This document shows positions 1 to 14,009 of a stretch of DNA of 64,000 bases, piece by piece. Location: contig OY730174.1 in the NCBI GenBank assembly GCA_963422465.1, positions 2,170,001-2,234,000 of the forward strand. Reading direction: 5' to 3'. The DNA is from Lichina pygmaea. Lineage: Eukaryota; Ascomycota; Lichinomycetes; Lichinales; Lichinaceae. Numbering within the stretch: the stretch's first letter is position 1; the number at the start of each line of letters is the position of its first letter. The position numbers were made by a program, and so were the translations under genes. A model generated the notes under the pieces. The model had not been told where the DNA came from, did no database searches, and saw only the letters and a program-made list of their open reading frames with translations.

Positions 1-1833
<1,833 letters not shown>

Positions 1834-2671
1834 ACTCACCGGTTGTCCTCCTCTCCTCCGACCTCTGACACCAGGTCAAAGACAACGTTCCGCTAGACCC
1901 CGTCATTTCATTTCTTTGCCCCCGGCCCAATCCTCTTGTCCCACGACACCCACAGAACCAACCACATTCGCAAAGACAATGTTTCCATTCCAGCCAATCC
2001 AAGCACATGGAAGAGCACAGCAACCACAGAGAATTTATGTAATTGAAGCTGCTATCCCTCAGCCACTCCATCTACATGGTCCTAGTATACTAGTCCTTGT
2101 TCCTGTAAGACTCTCTACGTCTATTTCTCTCCTTTTTTCGAGTAGCCAATCAGTGCGACGTTGTCGTTGAAACTACGTGTTTCATGCCTATGGATCTGTG
2201 ACCGAGAGTACTCTAGTGACACAACCATCATCATGTTGAGAGGCCTGAAGATGATCCATTGGTCGGGTCGAGGACGAGCGCGTCGGGGCTTGCGGGGGTA
2301 TCGGTGCCCATCTGACTAACCTCACCTGAGCTACCTTCCACCATTGCACTGACTAAGTCGAGCCCATCCCGCATGAAGCTCTGAGACTTTGCTTAGTCAT
2401 AGTCACACTGTACCGGTATATCATAAGTTATAAGGCTGATTTGCTGACCGTAGCCTCAGGTTGCGATCACCGCCTAGCAGTGCCTGGACACAAAGAACGA
2501 CAGCCACTGCCAGCCTCATCTCGCCTCATCAGCGGCACAGTCCACACTCTCAAGGGCCCGTTTCAATCCAGGCGCATCTGAGAACTGTGCATCTGGAAAG
2601 CAAGACCAGGGGGCTAGGAGGGCTGCTATGCTTGCGCGTTGATCAGAACCGGGCAAACGTTCCTTGACCTG
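1834..2671. other. Intergenic region between sar1 and the PP2C gene
   Basis: Holds the SAR1 3' end and the presumed promoter of the downstream phosphatase gene. No gene is supported. The recurrent word TGACTAAG appears near 2350-2356, and its reverse complement lies near 2392; the same word is seen at 34.5 kb and 57.7 kb. Confidence 0.6.
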
Positions 2672-4699
2672 ATGCGCCGAGCCGCGCTGCAGTCTCTTCG
2701 GGCTGCGATACAGCCCCGCGGCTTCCAAGCGTTCCATCGGGGTCCTCTTGCAAATTCTCCGCGTCATGGCTTTGGGCTCCGGACAGCATCGACATCTTCG
2801 AGCTGGGATCACAGGGTGAGGCCGGCATTGAACTCCTCGATGCAGTTTCGAGGCTTGTATATCGCCGTGGCGTCAGCGCTGGCAGGATCTGGCGCTTGGT
2901 ACGCTTATCGAGGGACGGATTCGAGCTCGAGCTTGGCCGCCGAATCGACCGGTGGTGGCTCGATCGGCCAATCCAGCACCCCAGCATCATTAGAAGCGTA
3001 TTTCAATTCACCGCAGGCTGGGGAAGGCCGAGTCGGCCCAGGAAATCCAGGAGAGACTCGTCGACAGGCGCTAGTGGTGGACAACGACCAGCTTTACACC
3101 GAGCTGATATCTGGAGACGAGCCGTTGCAGAAGACGACGGATGATGCAGGGCGAAAGTTGCTGATGATGATGACTCCTGACCAGGCAACGGCGAAGCTGC
3201 GGCGGAACGAAGAGTCTTACCTCGTTGGACGTGGACGGGGGTTGGTGCGCTACGACATTGTTCAGTTATCGAGCAACGATCCGATTGAAGACGATCACGC
3301 CGAGAAGATCGTCGAGGTGCCAGATACCATTGCTGCCGCCGATGATGCTTCCGCCAGCAGCGACTGGATGTTCTGGGGCGTCTTCGACGGACACAGGTAG
3401 GACACGCAGCAGCATCCGCCTGGAGACGATCCTTGAGGCTGATGCTTCGCAAAGCGGATGGACGACGTCTGCAAAGCTTCGTCAGGTGCTCATCAGCTTT
3501 GTCGCACGCGAGCTCACCGCAACGCACAAGTCCGCGCTGGCAGATCCGGCGGTCGCGCAGCCCAGTCCAGAGTCGATCGATGCCGCGATCAGAAAGGGAT
3601 TCGTCCGGCTCGATCACGAGATCATCCACGAGAGCGTCGAAAAGGTGCTGAAGGCCAACTCGAAACGTGCCGCTGCCGAGTTGCTGGCGCCGGCGCTCTC
3701 CGGGTCCTGTGCCTTGCTCTCCTTCTACGACAGCCAGACCAAAACGCTACGGGTAGCATGCACAGGCGACTCTAGGGCCGTTCTGGGTCGACGGAGCCCA
3801 AGCGGCAAGTGGACGGCGACGGCGCTCTCGGTCGACCAAACCGGCAGCAACGAAGAAGAGGCCGCCCGGCTGAAGCGCGAACATCCCGGGGAAGACTACG
3901 TCGTGCGCAACGGGCGCGTCCTGGGCGGTCTAGAGCCAACCCGGGCTTTTGGCGACTCGATCTACAAGTGGAGTCGAGAGGTACAGGATCGCATCAAGGG
4001 GTCCTTCTTCGGCCGGACGCCGTCCCAGCTGCTCCGGACACCGCCGTACGTGACGGCCGAGCCCGTCGTCACCGCGACCAAGATCGACTCTTCCAAGGGA
4101 GACTTTGTCGTCATGGCGACCGACGGGCTCTGGGAGATGCTGACCAACGAGGAGGTGGTCGGACTGGTCGGAAAATGGATCGAGGCCCAAGGAGACGCGT
4201 CCCACGGCGCGTCGGGCGAGAGCAGGTCGTGGCTTCAGACCCTGTTCAAGAACAAGCCGGAGGCAGTACTCCCCGTCGAAAAGGAAGCACAAGCCGTCGA
4301 CGGGAACGGCACGGCGATCAACGGACAGAAGGCGCCCCTCCGGCAGAGGCAATGGGGCGTGAAGGCGGACCAGAACTCGCGCTTCGTGGTCGAAGACAAG
4401 AACGTGGCCACGCACCTCGTCCGGAATGCATTGGGTGGCAAAGACCGCGACATGGTGTGCGCTCTGTTGACTCTGCCGAGCCCTTACTCTCGGAAATATA
4501 GGTAAGCGCCGTCTCCCCTCCTCCAGTGAGATCGTGTCGATGGCTGCTGTCCCACCACCAGCTGACGATCCATCCTCACCGACCCAGAGACGACCTCACG
4601 GTCCAAGTCATCTTTTTCGGCGAAGGCGATCGCAGCGGCAACGTGACTTTGAACGCTGAAGCCAGCGCTCAGACGGAACAGCTCAAAGCCAAGCTGTAA
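2672..4699 (+). CDS. Mitochondrial-type PP2C phosphatase, Ptc5-like
   Basis: Metal-dependent Ser/Thr phosphatase of the PP2C/PPM family. Exons 2672-3396, 3455-4501 and 4588-4699; introns of 58 and 86 bp; 627 residues. The N-terminus is Arg-rich without early acidic residues (a likely mitochondrial presequence), followed by a single hydrophobic stretch at about residues 61-79, an arrangement that suggests anchoring in the inner membrane. PP2C motifs in order are WGVFDGHSG at about 235 (completed across intron 1), CTGDSRAVLG, LEPTRAFGD, VMATDGLWEMLTNEE and, across intron 2, RDDLTVQVIFFG. Yeast Ptc5 and the mammalian pyruvate dehydrogenase phosphatases have this layout, so dephosphorylation of pyruvate dehydrogenase is the inferred role. 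The first ATG in frame was taken as start; upstream codons in the same frame lack an ATG. Confidence 0.92.
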
Positions 4700-5744
4700 C
4701 TCGACATTCTCCGCTCTCCGGCCTTGAAGTCTTTTGTTCTCCTTTCGGTTCCCTTTCCACGTATCTCTTCTCGTGATCGTCCACGTCTTATTCTATATAA
4801 ATTGCATTTGTCATCGGACTGAGCGACCGTGCACAGGGGTAGACTAATTTCTTAAGCCTGCCGTGCCTGCCTACGAATCTGGTTACCGCTACACACCTCC
4901 ACCGGCGTTTGAATTGACATTCGAACTGCAGCTACAGATGTACTTCTACTGCTTAGCAACCTGATTTTGGACTCCTGGCCAGACCGGTACACTATCTGTG
5001 GTACTTTGCGGTGCTACGTAGTTCCACACGTGCTAGTAAGTAGGCACTGGCCCTGGTACTCTTTACAGGCCAAGGCTGACACGGCCGAGGGCATGCCCAG
5101 CTACAGACGTGCGGTAAGGCTGCAAAACTCTGCAGGCATCCCACCCGTACATCGGAACAGACTTGCAAAACCTCACTACGGAGTACTGCTGCAGTACACA
5201 CCCAAGCACGCATGCCACGGCATCTCCACGGTCTGTTCTTGGTTCAAGCAGCTGCATCAATTTCGACCTCTCTACCGGTATGCGACTGCGGCTCCAGCAT
5301 GCCCACAGACTTCTGCGCCAGGATACAACCCTCGAAGAGAAGGCACAGCCTTTCCATCAGCATAATCGAAGCCCCCACTGGCCCTCTGCTCCTCCTCCTC
5401 CGCTATGGATGCTTGCTTTTGTTGCGCGCCGGAATCTCGCATCGCCGGCAATCCTTGGCTGTGAGGCTGGCCTGCTTTGTCCGGCACATGCGTCTGGACT
5501 ACGTACGTAGTAGCCAACCAATTGCTGTCATTGTACTAAATACCTCCTAGCAGGTGTGAAGGTGGCCGTGCAAACTGCACCCACTGGGCCATGTGGGCGT
5601 ACATACGCACGGCACGTATGTACTGCAGCCCTGCGCCATGCTGCATTGCAGACGTAGCGGGTGGGCGAAAGGTCAGCCTCGTCCAAGGAAGATAACAATG
5701 CCTCTCCCCCCTTCTCCCCCCATTTTTCTGCACGACCGCCCAGC
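4700..5744. other. Intergenic region
   Basis: No supported gene. The reading frames here are short and have no recognisable motifs. The stretch joins the phosphatase 3' end to the presumed promoter of the HeLo-like/ankyrin gene. Confidence 0.55.
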
Positions 5745-8700
5745 ATGGAGGCCTTTGGCTGTGCGGTCAACACGCTTCAGTTCGTTGAATTCGCCTACAA
5801 ATTGGTCACAGTTGCTAGAGAGCTCTATAGCAATGGAGCCCTGCCGGAAAACCTGGATCTTGAGCACGTTACTTCGCAACTCAGGGGCTTCAACGATCGG
5901 CTCAGTACGTCTATCAAGGGCAAAGCTCCGCAATCGGCTGCTTGGACAGGACAAGACAAGGTAAGCCCACTGACTATCAAGTGATTACAGAGGCTGAGTC
6001 AAGTAGCATCTCGAAGACGTCAACGACAGTTGTCAGAAGGAGGCCGAGCTGCTGCTGGAGAAAATCGAGAAGCTAAAAGTTCATGGCAAGCATCGCAAAT
6101 GGAACAGCTTTCTCCAGGCTTGGAAGACCATGTGGGGGAAGGATGAGATAGAGGCTCTTGCGAAGCGGCTAGGCCATTACCATGGGGTTTTGCTGCTTCA
6201 CCTACAGGCTCGCATGGTGGCTTCCTCAGAACGGAGTACCGCGCAGGCACACTCCATGGAAAGCACGTTGAAGGCGGTGCTCCAGACAATAACACAACAA
6301 CTCAATCGGAGTACCACGCAGGCATACTCCATGGAAAGCACGTTTAAGGCGGAGCTCCAGACAATAACACAACAACTCAATCGGTTCATGCCACCGACTG
6401 AGGCAAAACAGCATGTCTCTGGACACACCGGGCCCGGCAATGGAACTCAACCCCCAAGGCCAGATGTGGTCAACAAGAGTCTACTGACCCACGAAACCGG
6501 CTGCTGTGGAGGACATGTGCAGACAAATGTCACGACACCAGCGTACGGAGCAAGGACACCGATTCCGCCAAGCCCAAACCCTGTCCCTGCAAACAGAGAA
6601 GAGAGCGATATTCTCACGAAAATCCAAGAGACGAAGCAACTCACGCAACATATTGAGGAGCATCTGGAGGAACACCCTGCAGAAGTCAATGCGGCGCTTG
6701 CTCAACGGAACACTGGAGAATCCCCGACCATTGCATCGACTCTGCAGCCGCTCGAAGACCACGAAAACCAAGAAGGACACACCTCACTCGGCAACAGCTG
6801 CGACCTGATGACAGTGCTGGAAAATCTCAAAGGTCTCATTTCCGAAGAGGGGTTGTTCCTCTTCTTGGAAGACGCCCGCTCTATCCTTGAGACTCTGGAC
6901 AAGGTCTTTGAACTCTTCGAGGAAGCTACTGTGAGCTTGCCGGTAGTACCTGAACACAGAAGAAGGAAGCGAAGCGAGAGTCCGGAGGCTGCTGACGCAC
7001 TCCCACGGCCGCACATCAAACGAGCACGAGGAGTCATCGCGAACTCCCATAGTGTCTCCGTCGGTCACCGAGGTAAGAGTTATATCAGATTTGACTAGAG
7101 CGACTGGCAGCTGACTGGGTGGCCAGGCTGGCTATCTGCACCCAAGCTGAAAGCAAGCGACTACAGCCGTGTCAGAAGATCAGCCAAGGCGAGGATCAAC
7201 CACGCGGAAATCAAGCTTACCTGGAAGGAGAGGAAGCGTAAGCGGTCACTGAACATCGAGGACTGCTCAGCAGAGCCGGAAGCAGTCGTAGAGTTTTACT
7301 CTTCTGCTTTTGAAGTCATGTCCCAGACCTCCTCTGGCAGTTACAAGATCGTCGCAACTCTGATGCAACTGGCAACATCGGGATCGACAAGACTGCTCCG
7401 GCCTACTTTGACGTATTCTGCTCTCATCCCAGAACATGCTGAAATCTGGCAATGCATCGAAAACGATGATGTGCCTGGCATGAGAAGTCTGTTTGAGCAG
7501 CGAAAGGCTTCAGTCTCTGACTGTGATTCGCGTGGGGAATCACTTTTAGCTGTCAGTTGACCCCCACTGATTTGATTGAAGTTATCCATGCTAACGTCTG
7601 TCAAGCGAGCATGTAAAGAGATGTCTGTTGATGCTGTGGAGTACCTTGTCAATCATGGGCTCGATGTGAATGAGTTTTTTAGACATGGAGGATATCAAGA
7701 GTTGGTCTCACCTAGTCTAGACTGAATAAGAATACTGAAAGAGGAGTAGCTGATTTCTGATTGACTGAAGAACGCTACTCTCTCGAGTCGTGTCAATGCA
7801 CTGTTGTTCAAGCAGTTGGTCGCACAAACCAAGACAGGTTCTTGGAAAACTGCTACAAGCTGAAGCTGATCCAATGGAGAAATATTGCGTGGGATTCGGC
7901 CGTATGATCGGACGAGGGTGTCATGTGGTGAGCGCTGGGTTTGGTCCATACCACCTGAAATGCCTTACTATACTTAGTGTTACTGATACTGACTTTAATC
8001 TAGGAAGCGCTGAAGATGGTGGTTGACCTAGTTGGGGCATTGGTGGACATTAACTACATGGAACACAGCGAGGACCCACCAATTGCTTTGGCACTTGATC
8101 CACCTATTTCTTCAGATATAGTTGAACTCTTGCTAAGCCGCGGTGCTAATCCACTTGTTGGATATCGAGGTGGAACCTATCTCCACACAGCAGTCGACAC
8201 GCTTGGAAACTATTGGGATGCCTCTGACAGCAGCCCTCTTGTGATACTGATGGAGGCAATCGCGAAGGCAAAAGCTGCGAAAGACCCATACAAGTTGGCC
8301 TCACGCAGGGAGCTATATATGCTGGATGTAGCAGATGATCTCGGGCATACTCCTCTGAGTAAGGCAATGACTTTGTGTATTACACGGCGGAAGATCGTTC
8401 ACAAAGCGCTTGTGAAATGTGGCATTGACATTGACTTGTTTCCTTCCGGAGAGAGGTGTCCGGCTCAGAAGCCGCTCGTGGGTTTGTTGGCTCCATGGTG
8501 TTTCTGTGACGAGGATTCGTCTCTTGATGGAAGTGATCAGAGTAGCGTAGACTCTGGGAGTGAAGAGTCAGAGGATGGAGTTTCTGCCAATGATGTCTGC
8601 GAGGGAACTGTGTTTGAGCCTGGTGGTTCTGACGGGTTCTCGCAGCTCTTGAGCTCAGCTGAGCAGGTGAGTCCTTATACTCTTCTGATCGCAACACTCT

Positions 8701-9200
8701 CTGACACTGTAAAGGCAGGACCAAGCTTCCCAAGGGTCCAGCCCACTTTCGATAATGGAAGAAACAACTCTTTGGACAGCCAGATGACGCAGATTTCGTC
8801 TTTTTGGTCGACAGTCCCCGACTTCTCATCCATCAACATTCAAGATGGTAGCTCAGGTCCCGCGACAGTAGCTACAGATTCTACAGCCAGCACGAGTGCA
8901 GCTACCGGCTGTCCACCAAGCTTCCTAGAACCTCCAATCTTGCTAGATCATGGGAGACTTCATGTCGCACCTTGGGATGATCAACTGCGACGCCTTGACC
9001 GCACGAGAACGCAGCCTTCAGCCACAGCAAACAGATGGCTTGGGAACTCCATCTTTCAGGCCGATAGCTCGGCCCCCGAGACGCCTGCGTTCTTGAGGAT
9101 GTGGAGTGATCCCTCCGCAGCCAATGCCCTGGAAGAAAATGCTTGGTCGAGGTGCATGGAGGTGGATTCAGATGCCGTTAGTCCCCTTTTCCAGCATTGA
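5745..9200 (+). CDS. HeLo-like N-terminal / ankyrin-like repeat protein
   Basis: Large multi-exon gene. My model is 5745-5960, 6007-7072, 7127-7551, 7606-7704, 7838-7927, 8004-8666 and 8715-9200, giving about 1014 residues. The 7705-7837 intron is the weak point; the other junctions are in phase with GT-AG borders. Residues 1-130 (starting MEAFGCAVNTLQFVEFAYKL) resemble the helical N-terminal domain of fungal NLR-type (STAND) proteins. Residues 148-197 are a 25-residue segment in two tandem copies. The C-terminal half has ankyrin-like phrases such as LLLSRGANPL and VEYLVNHGLDVN and ends in a Ser/Asp-rich tail. No NACHT or NB-ARC P-loop is visible between the two ends, so this is not a full NLR. 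A role in non-self recognition or regulated cell death is only an analogy with the N-terminal family. Confidence 0.75.
6232..6381 (+). repeat. 75-bp tandem duplication inside the HeLo-like/ankyrin gene
   Basis: Two head-to-tail copies of a 75-bp unit (6232-6306 and 6307-6381) with only a few substitutions. The unit is a multiple of three and keeps the frame, so it encodes two copies of a 25-residue segment beginning RSTAQAHSMESTLK and ending QTITQQLN, probably helical or coiled-coil. The high identity suggests a recent duplication. Confidence 0.93.
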
Positions 9201-10277
9201 CAGAACCCCTCTGCCGTCTCTTTCCAAACCATCCACAGCTACTTGACTAATCGGGCCGAATAGGGACCAGACGTGTCAGGACCTGCTGGAACACAACCTC
9301 GGCAGTGAACTCCCTGCTCGATCAACGGAGAGGCGGTAACCACGAGGGATTTGTCGCCTTGAGTAATTCGTCGTTTCGAGGAATTCGTCACCTCGTCACT
9401 TCGAGGGATTCGTCACTTGGAGGACACCCCACAGCGACGCGTCTAGCTTCGAGACCTTTGGCGGTGAAGGGGGTCGTTACTTCGAGGGTGTCTTAACGCA
9501 CAGCGACCTGCCGGGCTTCGAGGCCCTTCGGCGATCGAGACCGGCTTCGAAGATCGAGACCGGCTTCGGGAGGCGACATCGACACCTTCTACGTCTCCAG
9601 ATGATGCCGCCTACAAGCACCGCTTCGTTCATCTTTTGTCTTTTCCTCGCCGCGGTGAGGCGGATTCGCTGGTTCGGCAATCTCTTGGCGGAGAGGAAGG
9701 GGGATGGAGACCCGGGGGGGCTGCTTTTGGAAGGATACCAGGAGTGGAGGGATTGGCCTGGAGGGCACCTCACACACACACTCTCTCACCCACCCACTCC
9801 CGTGCTCCCTTACTCCCTCGTTCTCTTTTTCTCTCTTCCTCTCTTCCTCCCTGTCTCTTACTCTCTCTCTTTCCCTTCCCCCCTTTCTTTCCCCAAAACT
9901 AGTATTTGAAACCTCAGTCTTTTTCGAGACCAACGAATGACGAACATGCCATTCCTTCAACCGACTACCGGCTCAGCTACTCATCACGGAAGAAGATCTC
10001 TTCTTGCAGGTAGGGCTATCGTAGTGAACGCCTAGTGCGGTGGCTGGGGCGGTGCAGGGCAATCTCTTCTACGTAGATGGGCTACAGTGGCGGGACTGGG
10101 GGCAACGGGTACAGAGCTACTGGACAAGAATTATTGCCTTCAAATGTTCTCTGGGGGTTGCGTATTGTCACGCATATTCCTTCTACGTATTATACTTTGG
10201 CCACCCATCCTCGCCTTGGCATTCTACTTTCAACTTTCTATCGCCTCCACGTCCTTACTCTGGGAGCTCGTCTTCCG
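9201..10277. other. Convergent intergenic region with pyrimidine-rich tract
   Basis: Lies between the 3' ends of two convergent genes. Around 9360-9560 there are short imperfect repeats of CTTCGAGG/GATTCGTCAC type, including a roughly 19-bp unit repeated at about 9534-9571. From 9770 to 9900 the plus strand is almost pure C/T. Such tracts are common in fungal promoters, which is odd between two 3' ends, but the frames downstream carry no recognisable protein. Confidence 0.55.
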
Positions 10278-12475
10278 CTACTCCTCAAACTCCGAAAAAG
10301 AATCACCTGCGCAGCTGTGCAACTCCCATCCTTCATCAAACTCATCGCAACGGTGGCTCGGACTGTCTTCGTCTTTGACTTCGTTCTTCACGAAGGCTTT
10401 GTTGCGTGCCGTGGGCATGGTAGATCCCTCATCAACGGACCGCGCTGGAGGATTTGCTTCCTCGACGATGGATACGACGCTGGATAGATCGCTTTCCTGT
10501 TTCGGCGCTACGTCTGATATGGACCCGGCCGCGTTAAAGTCCCAGATCTCTGACAGTCCGGTTGTTGTGCTTGACGCGCTGGGGAAAGGGGCCTCATAGA
10601 TGACGCTGGCGCCGTCGGATTCCGCCTTGATGACTTCCATGTCCGACGTGTCGTTTATATCGCTGATGTCCTGGGATGTGCAGCCTTGTTTGCAAGAATG
10701 CAACGTCTCCACAGACGAGACTGTCGAGCTGGACTCCTCGTAGAGGCTGCTCGAAAGATAGCCGTCTTCCTCGTCCTTGATTGCTGCGGATATGGCAGGG
10801 ACCTGGGAGCATGGTTCGAGACCGCCAAGAGCGGAATCATTTGCGGTAAGAGCTGTCGACACGTGTTCGTTGCTACTCAGGTAAGCGGAACAGTCACCGG
10901 CCTCAGGAGTTTGTTGCTTCAAGCTCTGTGATCTACTGTCGACCGACATGTCCCTTTCGCGAGCGTCTTCAGCAGCCATCTGAAGGGACTTCAGCGTCAA
11001 GGCAGCCACAGGATCGTATAGACGCTGCTGCAACAGCCTCCATAGGCGTGCCTGTGCTAGCGCATAAAGATCGGACGGTTCATTCGGGAGACATGTCTCG
11101 GGCGCTTCTCTTGAATGGATGGCGGCCGAGGGGGGCAAATGAGAAAGCCTAAGGAAGCTATGACGTAGACTCGGAGATTTACACCTCTGCGAGATTGATC
11201 TCAGACTTCGAGATATTGTAGAGACGTGAGGAGTACGTTGCGAAACTGACTGTGCCCATTGGTTAGAAATTGTGATATTAAAGCGCTGGCGGTGGTGGGC
11301 GAGCTGACCGAGAGATATCCGGGGCTCCACAAAGAGGGTGCTATCGCGGAAAGGGAGGGACCCGGACTGTCCTTGGTGACTTTGACCTTGGAATTTCCAA
11401 CAACGCTGCCCGATCGAAAACTGATAGATGATCGTAGTGCGGCATCTGTCAGTTGGACTATAGTAGGGAGACTAGCCTCGTGGACGGCGTCGTTGCTTGA
11501 CTCGTCGATGAGATTTGAATTGGGGTGTGACCGCTTTGAAATCGAGTGCTTCTCTGGCGATGGCTGCGATGCCACTAGCCTTTGGACCGCATCTCCGCTC
11601 CTATGGTTGATTGTTATACCCTCTGGCTTCAATGCTCTCGAACGCAAGCTTGAGTGGTCCTCGTCTGAAGACCATCCCAGGCCGTGACTGCTTGCTGGGT
11701 CCGAGTTTCGTCTGCGTAAGCTTCTGCAACTTGGCAATAGGTGGGTAAACTCTTCCGCAGACTTTCGGTTGCCCAAGGTCGTACGGTTGTGAAAAGGACC
11801 CTCCTGCAAGTCTGGCTCTGATATGACACGCTGTATGTCTTCGTAGTCGCTTGTCCTTTTGATTCTTTTCCGAGGAGGGGAGAAATCAGAAGGACATAGC
11901 AGGTTGAGTTTCATCCAGATGGTGCGAATCCCAAGAGACGGTACTGCCACGGGCGGCTTGACGAATCCAAGAGATGTTGAAGCCCGCTTCACAGGAGTTG
12001 CGTTGCTAAAATGGTTTGCAGCTCCTCCCGGCTCGCCAATCTTTATAATGAGGTCTTCTTGGTCGAAGGCAAGGCTATGGATTGGATGAGACGGAATAGA
12101 GAGCGAAACCTGGAGGGACAGCTGCTCCCACAGCTATTGAAACGTTAGCCCAGATTCTTGACTGAAGAGGAACTGTATGCAGTGTACTTCAGCTCCCCTC
12201 AGCACCTGTCCAAGAGTCTCCACTGTGTTGGAGCGCCACTGTTCGTCTCGAGGCTGTCCGCCGTCTACAAGTAGTTGGATCACGATGCGACAGCCTTTTG
12301 CTCGTGTGACCCAGACTTCTCTGGACGTGATCAGGTCAAGTGGTCTGAGTCCGCTGACGGGCCAATCCGGGAAAGGAGATGGAGAAAGCTCAATTGAGGT
12401 GGTAAGATCAAGCGCAAGACCGCTCTCGGTATTTATAGCATGGATGGTTCCTAGATGCAAGTCTGGACGGGACAT
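10278..12475 (-). CDS. Unrecognised Ser-rich, probably nuclear protein
   Basis: Three exons on the minus strand: 12475-12188, 12133-11309 and 11249-10278. Both introns (54 and 59 bp) have GT-AG borders and a CTAAC branch motif shortly before the acceptor, and all junctions are in phase 0, giving 694 residues. The first junction removes an in-frame TAG that would otherwise end the protein. I do not recognise the family. The first 140 residues look folded (for example REVWVTRAKGCRIVIQLLVDGG). A basic PRKRIKR cluster at about 184 could be a nuclear localisation signal. The rest is rich in Ser, Asp and Glu, with an acidic C-terminus (EFDEGWELH, then DSFSEFEE). It may be a regulatory or chromatin-associated protein, but that is only a guess from composition. 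An additional upstream exon cannot be excluded. Confidence 0.72.
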
Positions 12476-12942
12476 AAATGGAAGAGCCTAAGAAATGGGA
12501 ATATTCTTCGCGTGCAGGTGCCCCATGGAAGAGCAGATAGAACCATCAGGCAACTCGGTAGGTTGATATGAGCGGGCGAGACTTGTGTATGGGAACTCGA
12601 GCTAGATTGAAGGGCCGATCAAGTCTCAATGTATAGGAAGGAGGGTGTGGCGGTTGGAGCGTAACAGCAAGGCGAAGCCCATCTTACCGTGAAGCGGAAC
12701 GGCTCAGGGTCAGAGTTATCCGTGCGTGAATACCGAGGGAAGTGCAAGGTAGACCGTTGGAGATCTCGTAACTCCAATTCCCAGCATTCCGGAACTTACA
12801 ATGTCTCTATACTCTATGTAGAGTATCCCTACTGCTAGACTCTACATGCTCTCACCTAATCGAAACATCTTGACAGAATTGTACCATGCCCTGCTCATCT
12901 GTCAGTTCTTCTCTGACGTTGGATAAGGGGTCTAGATGAAAC
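12476..12942. other. Intergenic region between two minus-strand genes
   Basis: Contains the presumed promoter of the Ser-rich gene and the 3' end of the TatD gene. Near 12810-12830 there is a short inverted sequence around CTCTATGTAGAG. No gene is supported. Confidence 0.55.
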
Positions 12943-14009
12943 CTACGCTTCCGCGACTTTCTCGACTGGAAGGCCCTTCACTTTGGCAATGACATGGGCG
13001 ACCCGTGGTAAAGCAACAGGCTCATTGCGTCCCTTCACCATAAGACCTCTCTCGAATTTCTCCTTCTTGACGCTTTTGGGGAGTGGTGGCCCATCAGCTA
13101 AGAGCTTCGTAGAAGCGTGTGACGCCCGCATCTCACACTGTTGTACCACGCCTTAGTACTCTGCGCTTCAACAGCCGACCCCAACCTAGTGGACAACAAA
13201 CCCATGGACCATCTGTCTCGATCTGTAGCCTGTCAAGTGGTATCTCTTTTACCACTGCCAGGTTCTCTTCTGTCTTCAGGCTGCACCCATTCACCCCAAC
13301 GGTCAAGCCCAGTGCAACGAGCCGCCTCATCTCGTCCATGGTGCCTGTGAAGCTATGTACCAGACCCGAACGCGGCAATTGAGCCAGTTTTGGCCGAAGA
13401 AGTCGTTCAAAGTCTTCGCTAGCGGCTCTGGAATGCAGGAACAATGGAAGCTGCACCCTGACGGCCACCTCTAGCTGTTTCTCGAAATACTTCAGCTGCT
13501 GCTCCTTGCCGGTCAGGAAGAGCCGATCGTAATCAAGCCCAATCTCTCCAAAAGCGACGGCATGGCCGCTTTTCTTTGCTGCTTCTGCAAGTGCTTCAAT
13601 CTCTTGAAGCATCCAGTCTGGGCCCGATGGGTTTTCATCAAACTGCTTGGCCGTACATGGGTGTACACCAACGGTAGCATAGCACAGTCCGGCTTTATGT
13701 TGACACAAGTACAAGTCAACGATCCTGCTCGCTGACAGTGCCTAGAACGACGTACGTTTCTGCGATGCCAATCTCACCGCGCTTTTGGACTCCTCCAGGC
13801 TGGAACCAGTAACCATGAGCTTATGAACACCAGCGCCCGTAGCACGCCGGATGACGTCTTCGAAGTCGTTCTCATGGACATCTTTGCCATGGTAGATTCC
13901 ACTATAGGTCGGGTCTGTAAGGTTTATACCAACCTTGAGGCTGTATGAGCAGCAGGAACGAAATCGGGTGGAGCATTCATATTACATCCGCATAGAGAAG
14001 AGTTGGCAT
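12943..14009 (-). CDS. TatD-family deoxyribonuclease (TATDN1-like)
   Basis: Metal-dependent hydrolase of the TatD family, implicated in DNA processing and apoptotic DNA fragmentation in eukaryotes. Four exons on the minus strand: 14009-13986, 13933-13756, 13692-13202 and 13137-12943; introns 52, 63 and 64 bp; 295 residues, the normal length. The first exon is only 24 nt and joins to give YADVGINLTDPTYSGIYHGK, matching the N-terminus typical of eukaryotic TatD proteins. Other motifs are ATVGVHPC, the metal-binding Glu in AFGEIGLDYDR, His in PLFLHSR, His in LVHSFTGTMDE, and Asp in QIETDGPWCEMR, the last completed across intron 3. All key metal ligands appear to be present. The gene is divergent from palA with about 520 bp between the two starts. 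Confidence 0.94.
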
